From Verrucomicrobiota bacterium (GTDB taxonomy: Bacteria > Verrucomicrobiota > Verrucomicrobiia > Opitutales > Opitutaceae), in contig JAEXPL010000316.1 of NCBI GenBank assembly GCA_023446865.1, positions 1 to 12,139 of the forward strand: 12,139 nt of DNA. Direction: 5' to 3'. The position numbers and the translations under genes were made by a program. How positions within the stretch are numbered: position 1 is the stretch's first letter; each line of letters opens with the position of its first letter. Below the pieces are notes generated by a model, which saw nothing but the letters and a program-made list of their open reading frames with translations, searched no databases and was not told where the DNA came from. Positions 1-7,594 of this stretch are shown one piece after another.

Positions 1-485
1 CCTTCGAGGAGGCGCGCGACTTCTTCGATTTCCACAGCCAGCTGCGCGAGGTCTGCGCGCTCATGTGCGAGACCGGCCTCGGCTACCTCACGCTCGGCCA
101 GAGCAGCCCCACGCTCAGCGGCGGCGAGGCCCAGCGCCTCAAGCTCGTCACCGAGCTCTCCCGCGGCCTGCAGTCCATCAAGGAACGCCAGCGCGGCGAG
201 TCGCCGCACAATCTCTACATCCTCGAGGAGCCCACGATCGGCCTGCACCTCAGCGACTGCGAGAAGCTGATCCATCTCCTGCACCGCCTCGTCGATCAGG
301 GCCACACCGTCGCCGTGATCGAGCACCACCTCGATCTTCTCGCCGAGGCCGACTGGATCGTCGAGCTCGGCCCCGACGGCGGTCCGGCTGGCGGCCAGTT
401 GCTCTACCAGGGCCCGGTCGCCGGGTTGGCGAAGCTCAAGCGCAGCCCGACGGCGCCCTATCTCCGCGAGAAGCTGGCCACGTAG
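1..485 (+). CDS. uvrA: UvrA-type excinuclease ABC subunit A, C-terminal fragment (5' end outside window)
   Basis: Reading frame 3 is open from the window edge to a TAG at 483-485, giving about 160 C-terminal residues. These are the end of the second ATP-binding domain of UvrA, the damage-recognition ATPase of nucleotide excision repair, which acts in the cytoplasm with UvrB and UvrC. Visible motifs are GLGYLTLGQ, the ABC signature LSGGEAQRLKL, a Walker B region LYILEEPTIGLH, and the H-loop strand VAVIEHHLD followed by ADWIVELGPDGG. Two features are unusual. The Walker B aspartate of the usual ILDEPTTGLH is glutamate here. About ten extra residues (around QSIKERQRGESPHN) lie between signature and Walker B. 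The glycine-rich C-terminal tail common in UvrA is absent; the protein ends YLREKLAT. It may therefore be a UvrA paralogue rather than the housekeeping copy. Family assignment is secure; subclass is not. It converges with the next gene, 27 bp away. Confidence 0.93.
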   Translation, partial: FEEARDFFDFHSQLREVCALMCETGLGYLTLGQSSPTLSGGEAQRLKLVTELSRGLQSIKERQRGESPHNLYILEEPTIGLHLSDCEKLIHLLHRLVDQGHTVAVIEHHLDLLAEADWIVELGPDGGPAGGQLLYQGPVAGLAKLKRSPTAPYLREKLAT

Positions 486-505
486 CGGCGAGGTCCTCGC
501 GCCGC
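485..505. terminator. Possible bidirectional terminator hairpin between convergent genes
   Basis: GCGGCGAG at 485-492 can pair with CTCG at 496-499 plus CCGC at 502-505, leaving a 3-base loop and a 2-base bulge. It overlaps the last base of the uvrA stop codon and precedes (513) the stop of the minus-strand gene, where a shared terminator would be expected. There is no T-run on either side, so classic intrinsic termination is doubtful, and short GC-rich stems arise easily by chance here. Confidence 0.25.
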
Positions 506-512
506 CGACGCT

Positions 513-1244
513 TCAGTTTCGCTCCGTTGTCCCGTCGTCGGGGATCGATCCCGTGAGTCGTACCCGGAGCGCTTCGGGCAGTTCCGCCCAGGCATCCGCG
601 GAGAACGCCGGCGAGCCCTCGGCCACGCTGTACCCGAAGACCGGATCGGCCGCCGGTTTGGCCTCCGCCGATGCCTCCGGAAAGATCTCGAGCGCCGTGC
701 GCAGCTCCGCGGCGAGGCCGCGGACCTCTTCATGCCGCGCCCGCGCCGCGGCGATCCAATCCTCAAGCACGCCCGCCAGGCGCACGGAGTCCGCATTGGC
801 GCGGGCCATCCCGGCGGCGAGACCGGCGGCACGGGCAAACCGGAACGAGTTGCCCGTCCCGCCCTCGCTTCGACGATTCGCCGCCACGGCGAGCAGCGTG
901 TCGCGCAGTTCGCTGAAATGCCCCTCTTGGCGGCGGAGCGCCCGGGCCAGCAGATCCACCGTCGGCACCGCCGAGAGAACCTCGAGGTGGGCGGAGGCGC
1001 GGGCGGACTCCAACCGTGTGCAGGCGTCGTCGACCCCGCCCAGCAAGACCCGTTGCGCCACGCTCGCCACGAACGTCCCGAGCAACAGCGCCCCGCCCAC
1101 CAGCACCAGCAACACCAGAGCCGCCATCCCGAGATCGAGGTGAGCAAAATCGATCTGCACCGCCACGCCCACGGTGGCGGCCTCGGCCAACAGGATGGCC
1201 CCGGCCACTGCAACGAGGAGCAGAGGGTGTTTGCGGCGGTTCAT
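513..1244 (-). CDS. Hypothetical protein with two N-terminal transmembrane helices
   Basis: This 243-residue protein matches no family I recognise. It starts MNRRKHPLLL, a positively charged N-terminus, followed by a hydrophobic helix at about residues 7-29 and a second at about 38-62. Between them lies a short acidic linker (DFAHLDLG). Residues about 65-200 are rich in Ala, Arg, Glu and Leu and look mainly helical, possibly coiled-coil. The tail (about 200-243) contains FGYSVAEGSPAF and an acidic end. The likely form is a small inner-membrane protein with a large soluble C-terminal part. The start is the ATG at 1242-1244, preceded on the minus strand by GAAAGGCGGGC, the only start in the window with a weak Shine-Dalgarno-like purine stretch. 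The gene converges with uvrA and is divergent from the giant transglutaminase gene. The clear two-helix hydropathy supports this frame over the low-complexity plus-strand frames that overlap it. Confidence 0.78.
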   Translation of the reverse strand: MNRRKHPLLLVAVAGAILLAEAATVGVAVQIDFAHLDLGMAALVLLVLVGGALLLGTFVASVAQRVLLGGVDDACTRLESARASAHLEVLSAVPTVDLLARALRRQEGHFSELRDTLLAVAANRRSEGGTGNSFRFARAAGLAAGMARANADSVRLAGVLEDWIAAARARHEEVRGLAAELRTALEIFPEASAEAKPAADPVFGYSVAEGSPAFSADAWAELPEALRVRLTGSIPDDGTTERN

Positions 1245-1376
1245 GCCCGCCTTTCAGCAAACCCCGTGCCGGGCATGCCGGCGCCCGCCCCGCCCCTGCC
1301 GGGCGCAACCAATCCAAGCCTCCGACCCGCGCCGAAAACCTTTGCCGCGGTGTCCGCAGCTTTCCCACACTACCGC
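1245..1376. promoter_or_regulatory. Divergent intergenic region, presumed promoters for both flanking genes
   Basis: These 132 bp separate two genes that point away from each other, so promoters for both should lie here. No strong sigma-70 promoter is visible. A weak candidate for the rightward gene is TTGCCG (1342-1347) with CACACT (1366-1371) 18 bp later. The octamer TGCCGGGC occurs at 1267-1274 and 1297-1304, 30 bp apart on the same strand, and GCGCCCG (1281-1287) can pair with CGGGCGC (1300-1306). Such short matches are weak evidence in DNA this GC-rich. Confidence 0.35.
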
Positions 1377-4300
1377 ATGCTTCTCCGGCGCCGCCTTGCC
1401 CTGTTGCTCGCCCTTGCCCTGCCCACCCTCGCCGCTTTGGCGCAGTCGACCGACCCCGTCGACCGTACGCCCCCGGCCCTCTATCAGGAACACCTCGCCG
1501 GCCTGCTCACGCCGCTCGCGGCCGTGCTCGACGGCAAGACCGCCTTCCCGGCCGACACCACCGGCGGCATCGTGCTGCTCGCCGAATCCTTCCGCTACCG
1601 CGGCGACGACGGCCTCAACTACAAGCTCTACCACACCATCGACTACGCCGTCTCGCAGGCTGGCATCGAATCGGTGAGCACCGACACGTTCAGCTTCGAT
1701 CGCGAGCGCGAATCCATCTTCCTCATCGAAGCCGCCACCATCCTGCCCGACGGCACGCGCCAGGCAGTCGAGGCCAAGGGCGCCTTCATCCAGACCCCGC
1801 AGCACGAGGCGGAAAACGCCCTCTACACCAGCGAGGCGCAACTCCGCGTCATTTTCCCCAGCGTCGCCCCGGGCTCCACGACCGAGGTCATCGTGCTCGT
1901 GCGCGAGAACACCCCGGTGATGCCCGGCGAGTTCGCCGCCTCGCGCACCTTCGGCGCGGGCTGGCCGGTCTATCTGAACCGCTTCATCGTCGACCTCCCG
2001 GCCGATTACTGGAAACGCGTCAGTGACGCCGGCACCGCGCCCGGCGTTCCCACCCCGACGATCGAAACCCCGGTGCCCGGCCGCGAGCGCCACATCTGGA
2101 CCAAGCGCCTCACCGAGGCCACCCACTGGGAATACTACGCGCCCTCGTACGAGTTTCGCGCTCCCACGCTCTGGTTGACCACGCTGCGCAGCTGGGACGA
2201 TCTCGCCCGCTGGTATCAGAAGGAACTCGCCGCCAGCAGCAACGTCGGACCCGAACTCGCCGCCGCGATCGACCACGCGACCGCCGGGCTCACCGATCGC
2301 TCCACAATCATCGCCGCGCTGCACAGCCTCGCCGCCGACGACGTACGCTACACCGGCCTCGAGTTCGGCCTCGCCGGCTACCGGCCCCACGCCTGCGACG
2401 ACGTCTGGAAGAAGCGCTACGGCGATTGCAAGGACAAGGCCGCCCTGCTGCGCGCCATGCTCGGCCGCAAGGGCATCCGCTCCCATCTCGTCCTCCTCGA
2501 CACCCGCGGCAACGGCCGCAACGAGAAGGCCAGCCCCTCGTGGCAACAATTCAATCACGCCATCCTCGCCGTCGAGCACGCCGACGGTGGCGGCTACCTC
2601 TTCTGCGACCCCACCGGCAAACACCTGCCCGCCGGCACCGTCGGCCTCGGCGACCTCGCCCGCGAGGTCCTCGTCCTGCGCGACGACCGTGCCGAATGGG
2701 TCGCCACGCCGGACAAGCTCGATGCGGCCACCCGGATCAGCGGCGACCTCTCGCTCTCGCCCGAGGGCGAGCTCAGCGGCTGGTTCATCTACGGCGCCGA
2801 GGGCAGCGACGCCGCGTTCTACGCCGCCCACTTCAACGGCTTCGACCGGCAGGACTTGCGCAAGAAGCTCCAGGAGTACGCCGGCGCGTTCTTCCCCGGC
2901 GCCGAGGTCGTCGACGTCGACTACAAGACGATCAAGGGGCCCGTTTCTTCGTTCCAGTGCCGCGCCTATTTCGTCCGGCCGGCCCGCGCCGCCAACGGCG
3001 CGACATTGACCTTCCCCTACCCGACCGGCTGGCTGCCCTACGTCGACAACGTCGGCGAACGCCGTTTCCCCTATTTCACCGCCCGGCGCGACAGCAGCGT
3101 CGACTTCACCATCACCCTCGCCCCCGGCTGGAACGTCACCACGCTGCCCGAGGCGTTCTCCGCCCCGTCGGCCATCGCCCGGTTCGAGGGCGCCTGGCGC
3201 CGCGACGGCAACCGCCTCACCGCGAAACTCGCCTACCGCCCGGAACGCGCCGAGCTCTCGCCCGCGGAGTTCAATGTCTACCAGCGTTCGGTCCGCGCGC
3301 TGATGGCGTGGCTGGAGCGCCCCGCCGTCCTTGCCAACGACGGCAAAACCGCGGTCGCCGCCCCCGCCTCCTCCGGCGCCGAAGCCCAAGCCCTCGCCGA
3401 CTTCCCGATCCTGCCCACCGGCGAAGGCCAGTTGCGCCTGCTCGACGAGCGCTACCCCGAGGACTCCGGCAAGGACGAGCAGCGCCGCCTCGCCCTCGGC
3501 AAGGTCCTGCAATGGTTCCCGCAGGAACCCGGCGTCGTCTTCCAGGCGCGCCTCCACCTCGCCTCGCTCGAAGCTGACAAGACCGGCAAGGGCGCCTTTG
3601 CCGACGCCGTCGCCGCCCTGCTCCAGCAATACGGGGCCCAGCTCCCCTCCGGACTCCGCGCCTGGGCCGAATACCGCGAGGCCTGCGCCCGTTGGGACGC
3701 CTCCAAGGCCCCCGCCGCGCTCGCCAAGCTCCAGGAACTCGCCCGCGACGAGAAGCTGACCCCCTTCCGTCGCGGCTGGTCCGCCAATTATGCGGGAATC
3801 GCGCTGCTCGAGACCCAGCCCCGCGAGGCCGCCGCCTTCCTCGCCCCCTTCGCCGACCTCAAGACCGACGCCCAGCCCCAGATCGTGGGCAACATCCTCC
3901 GCGCGTACTCACGTGCCGGCGACCCAGCCAAGCTCCGCGAGTGGGTTGCCGGCTTCGTAGGCCGCCACGGCGCCGACGCCGACCCGCTGCTCGCCGCCGC
4001 CCTCAAGTCACTCCTCAACGACCGCGCCAACCTCGCCGCCGGCTCGGCCTCCGGGGTGCTCGACGCGCTCTCGGCCACCATCACGGATGCAAAGGCGTTT
4101 CCCAACGCCTACCCCGAGTTTGGGACGCTGCGCGCCTTCCTCACCGCCGAGGAGGCGCAGCGCCGTTTCGCCAAGGAACTCCGCGCCTGGCTCGAGCAGT
4201 ACCCGCCCGCTTGGTGGCACCGCGAGAAGGACCCCGCCTACGCCGACGCCAAGGCCCTCGTCGCCCGCATCGAGCTGGAGAACAAGAAGCCCGACGTGAA

Positions 4301-7300
4301 GGTGATGCTCGACCTCCTCTTTCAGCTGCTGCTGCACCACGAACCCGAATACCCCGTCTTTGCCAAGTACACCAACTGGGCCGTCTGGTACCTCAACAAC
4401 CGCAAGCTCGACGACGCGATGCTCGCCCGCCTCAGCCGGCTCACGCTCGACCTGCCCGCCGGCCCCTCCGAAGAGGTTGTCGAGGCCTGGCTCGTGCGCG
4501 CCGACTTCCTCCGCCGCACCCGCGACTTCGACGGTGCCCGCGCGCTCTTCAACAAGATCATGGACGGTGCCGACACGCGCGACTTCCAGAAGGTCGAAGC
4601 CGGCGGCGAGCTCGGCCAACTCGAGCTCGAGGTCGGCCGCCCCGAGGCCGCACTCGCCGCTTGGCAGCGAATCGAGGCCACCCACACCCGGCATCGCCAC
4701 GGCATCGATTACCTCTACGCCGCCCTGCTGCTCGAAGTTTCCCGCGACGGTTTCGACCGCGGCCTGGAGATTCTCGACCGCATCAAGGCGCAGGAACAGA
4801 AGTGGATCGACGGCGCCTACAATGCCCAACCGCTCAAGCACCTCCTACGCGCCGGTGCCCAGCCGGCGGCGCTCAAGGCTTATTGGGCCCACACCCAGCG
4901 CTGGCGTCCGGTGTGGGAGCAGATGCTCGCCGCTCACGGTGCGAAACCCGCCGCCTTGCCGCTCCGCGTCGATTTCGCCGCCCTCGACGAGAAGACCAAC
5001 GCCGCGGTCACCGCCAAGAATCGCGCCGACTACCTCGCCAGTCTCGAAACTCTCGCCCGCACGGCGCAATGCGTGCCGCTCTACGCCGTCGACCTTGGCC
5101 GCGCCGTGAACCGCGCCGACGCCTTCGGCGACGAGTTTCAGGCCAAGCTCTACGACGCTGCGTATCCGCTCTTCGTCGACCTCGCACCGGTCGATCCCGA
5201 GTTCGACGCCCAGGGCCGCCTGTGGGAGACGATCATCCTCACCAACAACAACCGTCGCCCCGAGGCCGCGCCCAAGGCCCGCCAGCTCTATCTCGACCGC
5301 GGCCCCAAGGACTCCGTCGGCATGAACGCGCTGCGTATCTGGGCCATCGCTGCGCGCAAGACGCCCGCCGAGGCCGAGGTCCTGCAGACGATGCACGACC
5401 TCTTCGCCGGATCGACGCCGGTCGTCGATCGCCTGGACTCCGTCCGCGTCTATTCCGATTCGCTCAGCCTCCGCAACGACACCGCCCAGCAGATCGCGCT
5501 GCTCGAGCGCGAGACCATCCGCAGCGACTTCAAGCGCGACACCGAAGCCGGGAAAGTTCTGCTCGCCCGCCTCACGGAGGCACGCACCACCGGCGCCTCG
5601 GCCGCAGCTCTCAGCAGCTACGTGAAGAAATGGAGCGCCGCTCCGGGCCGCGCTTGGCTCCAGCACCTCCGCCCGCGCTCGCTCGACGATCCGCGCTTCG
5701 CCGGCCGCGACACGCCGATGACCGACCCCGAAAAGGGCTTCGCCTTGTCCGAGCGCACCAAGTTCAACCTGCTCTTCGCCCTCGACGAAAGCCGCGACAC
5801 GGCCAAACGCGAGGAGGCCTTCCGCGACGTTGTCCTCGAGGCCGCCTTCGCCACCAACGACTACGCCCGCTTCACCGACGAGATCCTCGCTGTCGCCTCC
5901 GACGAGGCGCTCGTCCAGGACACCCGCGGCTATCTCCTGAGCGTCGCCAGTTGGCGGCTCGCCGCCGAGGGCCGCGCCGAGCAGCTCCGCCGCTGCACGG
6001 CGCACCCGCTGTACGCGAACTTCCGCGACTCTTTCCGCCAGTCCGTCGACACCATCCTTGCGGCCCTGGAGTTGCTCGAATCCGGCAAACGCAGCGAGGC
6101 CTTCTCCGCGCTCATCGCCCAGCCGCTCGACCAGCCCCGCCTCGGGCTCGCCACCCAGGTCCTGCAGGCGCTCGCGCTCGACAGCCAGCCCGGCGCCGCC
6201 GAGGCCCTCGTCGCGGGTGCCGACAAGCTCGCCACCGACCCTTCGCTCGAAAAATCGCCCGCCATGGTCCGGCTCGAATGGGCCCGCGCCCTGCGCCGTG
6301 CGCAGGAAATCGCGCCGTTCGTCGCGCTCCTCCGCCAGCGCGTCGCCCAACTTCCCGCCGCCCAAGCCAAGTGTCCGGCGGTCGCGCGCAACCTCATGAC
6401 TCTTCCCGCGCGGGCCGGCCTGACCCGGAGCGAAAGCGCCGCGCTCCTCGGCCACCGGCTCCGCGAGCTCGTCGGCGTCGTCGACGACCTCGACGACCTG
6501 CTCCGCATGGTGCGCGACGCCCAACCCTTCGCCACCGGCGACACCGAGATCGGCCTGGCGCTGTTCGACCAACTCGTCGCCCTGCCGCTCAATGACCAAC
6601 TCAAGAGCCGCCTGCTGAGCCCGGCCGTCCACCTCAACGACGGCGACGATCCCGTCGTCGCCACACGCCTCGCCGCCGGTCTCGACCGCCTCTGCACTCC
6701 CGCTGCGCAACGCGAGCAACCGCTGACCGCCGCCGAGGCGATGACGCTCCGCGCCTACGCCGCCTTGCGCTCCGACCGCGGCGAGCGGCCGCCCGCCCTC
6801 TTCGATCCCGAGCAGACAAAGCTCATCCCCGCACGGGAACTCGAGCAGTTGCGGCTGCGTTTCCACATTTCCCGCGGGCAGGAGCAGCCGATCCTCGCCG
6901 CGCTCGACACCCTCGATCCGTCGCTCATCGGCGAGTTCGACCTCATCGCCTACCTCGATCCGGTACTGCGGCGTCTCGACCGAAAACTCGAGCTCTCGCT
7001 TTGCCGCGAGGCGGCGAAGGAGTCCCTCCAGCGCGACCTGGATTCGGCCTGGGACGGTCCGCACTGGAACGGTGCGCGCACCTCCGTCTACGAGATCGCC
7101 ACCGTCGGTGGTTTTGCGGACTGCGTACCCGAGGCGTGGTTCGACCATCTCGCCGCCGTCACCCGCCACGAGTCGGCGCGCAACAAGCTCGCCGTCGCCC
7201 GCGCCGAGATCCGCGGCGACTGGCCCCGGGCCAAACAAGCCGCCGACGAACTCCTGCGCCTCGAGCCCGCGATGTATGACTTCTACCTCGTCCGCGCCCG

Positions 7301-7430
7301 CGCCGAAGTCCACTTGGGCCAGCCCGCGCTGGCGCGGGCCGACTACGACACGTTCCTCAAGTACTGCCTCGGCAGTCCCGACTACCAGGCCGCCGTACAG
7401 GAGCGGAAATCCCTCGGCGAAGCCCCGTAG
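1377..7430 (+). CDS. Giant exported DUF3857 / transglutaminase-like protein with long TPR-like helical repeat region
   Basis: This 2017-residue protein begins with a signal peptide: MLLRRR, a Leu/Ala-rich core, and a likely cleavage after ALA at residue 22 (before QSTDP). That suggests a periplasmic or surface location. Residues about 70-210 resemble DUF3857. Residues about 270-430 form a transglutaminase-like fold with the triad in place: Cys351 in RYGDCKDKA, His394 in FNHAILAV and Asp411 in LFCDPTGKHLPAG. A beta-rich stretch (about 453-640, DUF3858-like) follows. The remainder, to residue 2017, is a helical solenoid with TPR-like units, clearest near 1072-1135 and 1944-2005. Known DUF3857/transglutaminase proteins are usually about 600-1300 residues, so this one is unusually long. 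Family members may act as a protease, acyltransferase or crosslinker; the substrate is unknown. The frame stays open upstream to 732, but the signal peptide selects ATG 1377. No Shine-Dalgarno sequence precedes it. It diverges from the two-helix membrane protein gene. Confidence 0.9.
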   Translation: MLLRRRLALLLALALPTLAALAQSTDPVDRTPPALYQEHLAGLLTPLAAVLDGKTAFPADTTGGIVLLAESFRYRGDDGLNYKLYHTIDYAVSQAGIESVSTDTFSFDRERESIFLIEAATILPDGTRQAVEAKGAFIQTPQHEAENALYTSEAQLRVIFPSVAPGSTTEVIVLVRENTPVMPGEFAASRTFGAGWPVYLNRFIVDLPADYWKRVSDAGTAPGVPTPTIETPVPGRERHIWTKRLTEATHWEYYAPSYEFRAPTLWLTTLRSWDDLARWYQKELAASSNVGPELAAAIDHATAGLTDRSTIIAALHSLAADDVRYTGLEFGLAGYRPHACDDVWKKRYGDCKDKAALLRAMLGRKGIRSHLVLLDTRGNGRNEKASPSWQQFNHAILAVEHADGGGYLFCDPTGKHLPAGTVGLGDLAREVLVLRDDRAEWVATPDKLDAATRISGDLSLSPEGELSGWFIYGAEGSDAAFYAAHFNGFDRQDLRKKLQEYAGAFFPGAEVVDVDYKTIKGPVSSFQCRAYFVRPARAANGATLTFPYPTGWLPYVDNVGERRFPYFTARRDSSVDFTITLAPGWNVTTLPEAFSAPSAIARFEGAWRRDGNRLTAKLAYRPERAELSPAEFNVYQRSVRALMAWLERPAVLANDGKTAVAAPASSGAEAQALADFPILPTGEGQLRLLDERYPEDSGKDEQRRLALGKVLQWFPQEPGVVFQARLHLASLEADKTGKGAFADAVAALLQQYGAQLPSGLRAWAEYREACARWDASKAPAALAKLQELARDEKLTPFRRGWSANYAGIALLETQPREAAAFLAPFADLKTDAQPQIVGNILRAYSRAGDPAKLREWVAGFVGRHGADADPLLAAALKSLLNDRANLAAGSASGVLDALSATITDAKAFPNAYPEFGTLRAFLTAEEAQRRFAKELRAWLEQYPPAWWHREKDPAYADAKALVARIELENKKPDVKVMLDLLFQLLLHHEPEYPVFAKYTNWAVWYLNNRKLDDAMLARLSRLTLDLPAGPSEEVVEAWLVRADFLRRTRDFDGARALFNKIMDGADTRDFQKVEAGGELGQLELEVGRPEAALAAWQRIEATHTRHRHGIDYLYAALLLEVSRDGFDRGLEILDRIKAQEQKWIDGAYNAQPLKHLLRAGAQPAALKAYWAHTQRWRPVWEQMLAAHGAKPAALPLRVDFAALDEKTNAAVTAKNRADYLASLETLARTAQCVPLYAVDLGRAVNRADAFGDEFQAKLYDAAYPLFVDLAPVDPEFDAQGRLWETIILTNNNRRPEAAPKARQLYLDRGPKDSVGMNALRIWAIAARKTPAEAEVLQTMHDLFAGSTPVVDRLDSVRVYSDSLSLRNDTAQQIALLERETIRSDFKRDTEAGKVLLARLTEARTTGASAAALSSYVKKWSAAPGRAWLQHLRPRSLDDPRFAGRDTPMTDPEKGFALSERTKFNLLFALDESRDTAKREEAFRDVVLEAAFATNDYARFTDEILAVASDEALVQDTRGYLLSVASWRLAAEGRAEQLRRCTAHPLYANFRDSFRQSVDTILAALELLESGKRSEAFSALIAQPLDQPRLGLATQVLQALALDSQPGAAEALVAGADKLATDPSLEKSPAMVRLEWARALRRAQEIAPFVALLRQRVAQLPAAQAKCPAVARNLMTLPARAGLTRSESAALLGHRLRELVGVVDDLDDLLRMVRDAQPFATGDTEIGLALFDQLVALPLNDQLKSRLLSPAVHLNDGDDPVVATRLAAGLDRLCTPAAQREQPLTAAEAMTLRAYAALRSDRGERPPALFDPEQTKLIPARELEQLRLRFHISRGQEQPILAALDTLDPSLIGEFDLIAYLDPVLRRLDRKLELSLCREAAKESLQRDLDSAWDGPHWNGARTSVYEIATVGGFADCVPEAWFDHLAAVTRHESARNKLAVARAEIRGDWPRAKQAADELLRLEPAMYDFYLVRARAEVHLGQPALARADYDTFLKYCLGSPDYQAAVQERKSLGEAP

Positions 7431-7458
7431 GCCGGCCCCACTTCGCCAGCACACCCGC

Positions 7459-7492
7459 CCCCGTAGGTCCAGTCTCCGACTGGACTCCGGGG
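7459..7492. repeat. Palindromic hairpin element A downstream of the giant gene
   Basis: GTCCAGTC (7467-7474) and GACTGGAC (7478-7485) are perfect 8-base inverted arms around a TCC loop. An outer stem CCCCG (7459-7463) with CGGGG (7488-7492) extends the structure across a small internal loop. The nonamer CCCCGTAGG at its left edge (7459-7467) also occurs at 7423-7431, where it includes the TAG stop codon of the preceding gene. It may act as a terminator for the giant gene, although no T-run follows, or it may be a dispersed REP-like repeat. Confidence 0.7.
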
Positions 7493-7504
7493 ACTTCGCA
7501 GGCC

Positions 7505-7544
7505 CTCTGGCTCACGCCCAACGGGACCGGCCAGAGACCGGTCC
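7505..7544. repeat. Palindromic hairpin element B with two competing foldings
   Basis: GGACCGG (7524-7530) and CCGGTCC (7538-7544) are perfect 7-base inverted arms around the 7-base loop CCAGAGA. A second, mutually exclusive pairing uses CTCTGGC (7505-7511) with GCCAGAG (7530-7536). It is the middle of three palindromes that fill this convergent gap. The pattern resembles dispersed intergenic palindromes more than a designed terminator. Confidence 0.6.
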
Positions 7545-7557
7545 GACTCGGCCGCAG

Positions 7558-7587
7558 GACCGCCACATTCTTTTGGATGCGGCGGTC
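7558..7587. repeat. Palindromic hairpin element C, possible terminator of the GH51 gene
   Basis: GACCGCC (7558-7564) pairs with GGCGGTC (7581-7587). After one A/C mismatch, CATTC (7566-7570) pairs with GGATG (7575-7579), with one T/G wobble, leaving a TTTT loop. This gives a 13-position stem with a single mismatch, the longest in the window. It begins eight bases beyond the stop of the minus-strand arabinofuranosidase gene, a good place for a terminator or an mRNA-stabilising hairpin. No T-run follows it on the minus strand. Confidence 0.65.
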
Positions 7588-7594
7588 GCCCCGC

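Noticed and set aside
553..1143. Plus-strand open frame of 196 codons opposite the membrane protein gene
   Set aside because: The translation is Ser/Ala/Arg-rich with no domain, while the minus strand encodes two clean membrane helices.
732..1376. The giant gene's frame stays open 645 bases upstream of ATG 1377, which would add 215 residues
   Set aside because: The added sequence is low-complexity, lies antisense to the membrane protein gene, and would bury the clear signal peptide that begins at 1377.
1254..3629. Minus-strand open frame of 791 codons antisense to the giant gene
   Set aside because: The protein is a Gly/Ala/Glu/Val-rich run with no motif, the usual shadow of a GC-rich gene; the plus strand carries the transglutaminase motifs.
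3692..6595. Plus-strand open frame of 967 codons inside the giant gene
   Set aside because: The translation is Arg/Pro/Ala-rich with no fold or motif, a frame shift of the real coding sequence.
4845..7454. Minus-strand open frame of 869 codons antisense to the 3' half of the giant gene
   Set aside because: Same shadow composition and no recognisable domain; it lies opposite a continuous plus-strand helical-repeat region.
7441..7594. A CRISPR array or small RNA gene in the hairpin-rich gap
   Set aside because: The palindromes differ from one another and are not regularly spaced identical repeats; no promoter or T-run terminator defines an RNA gene.
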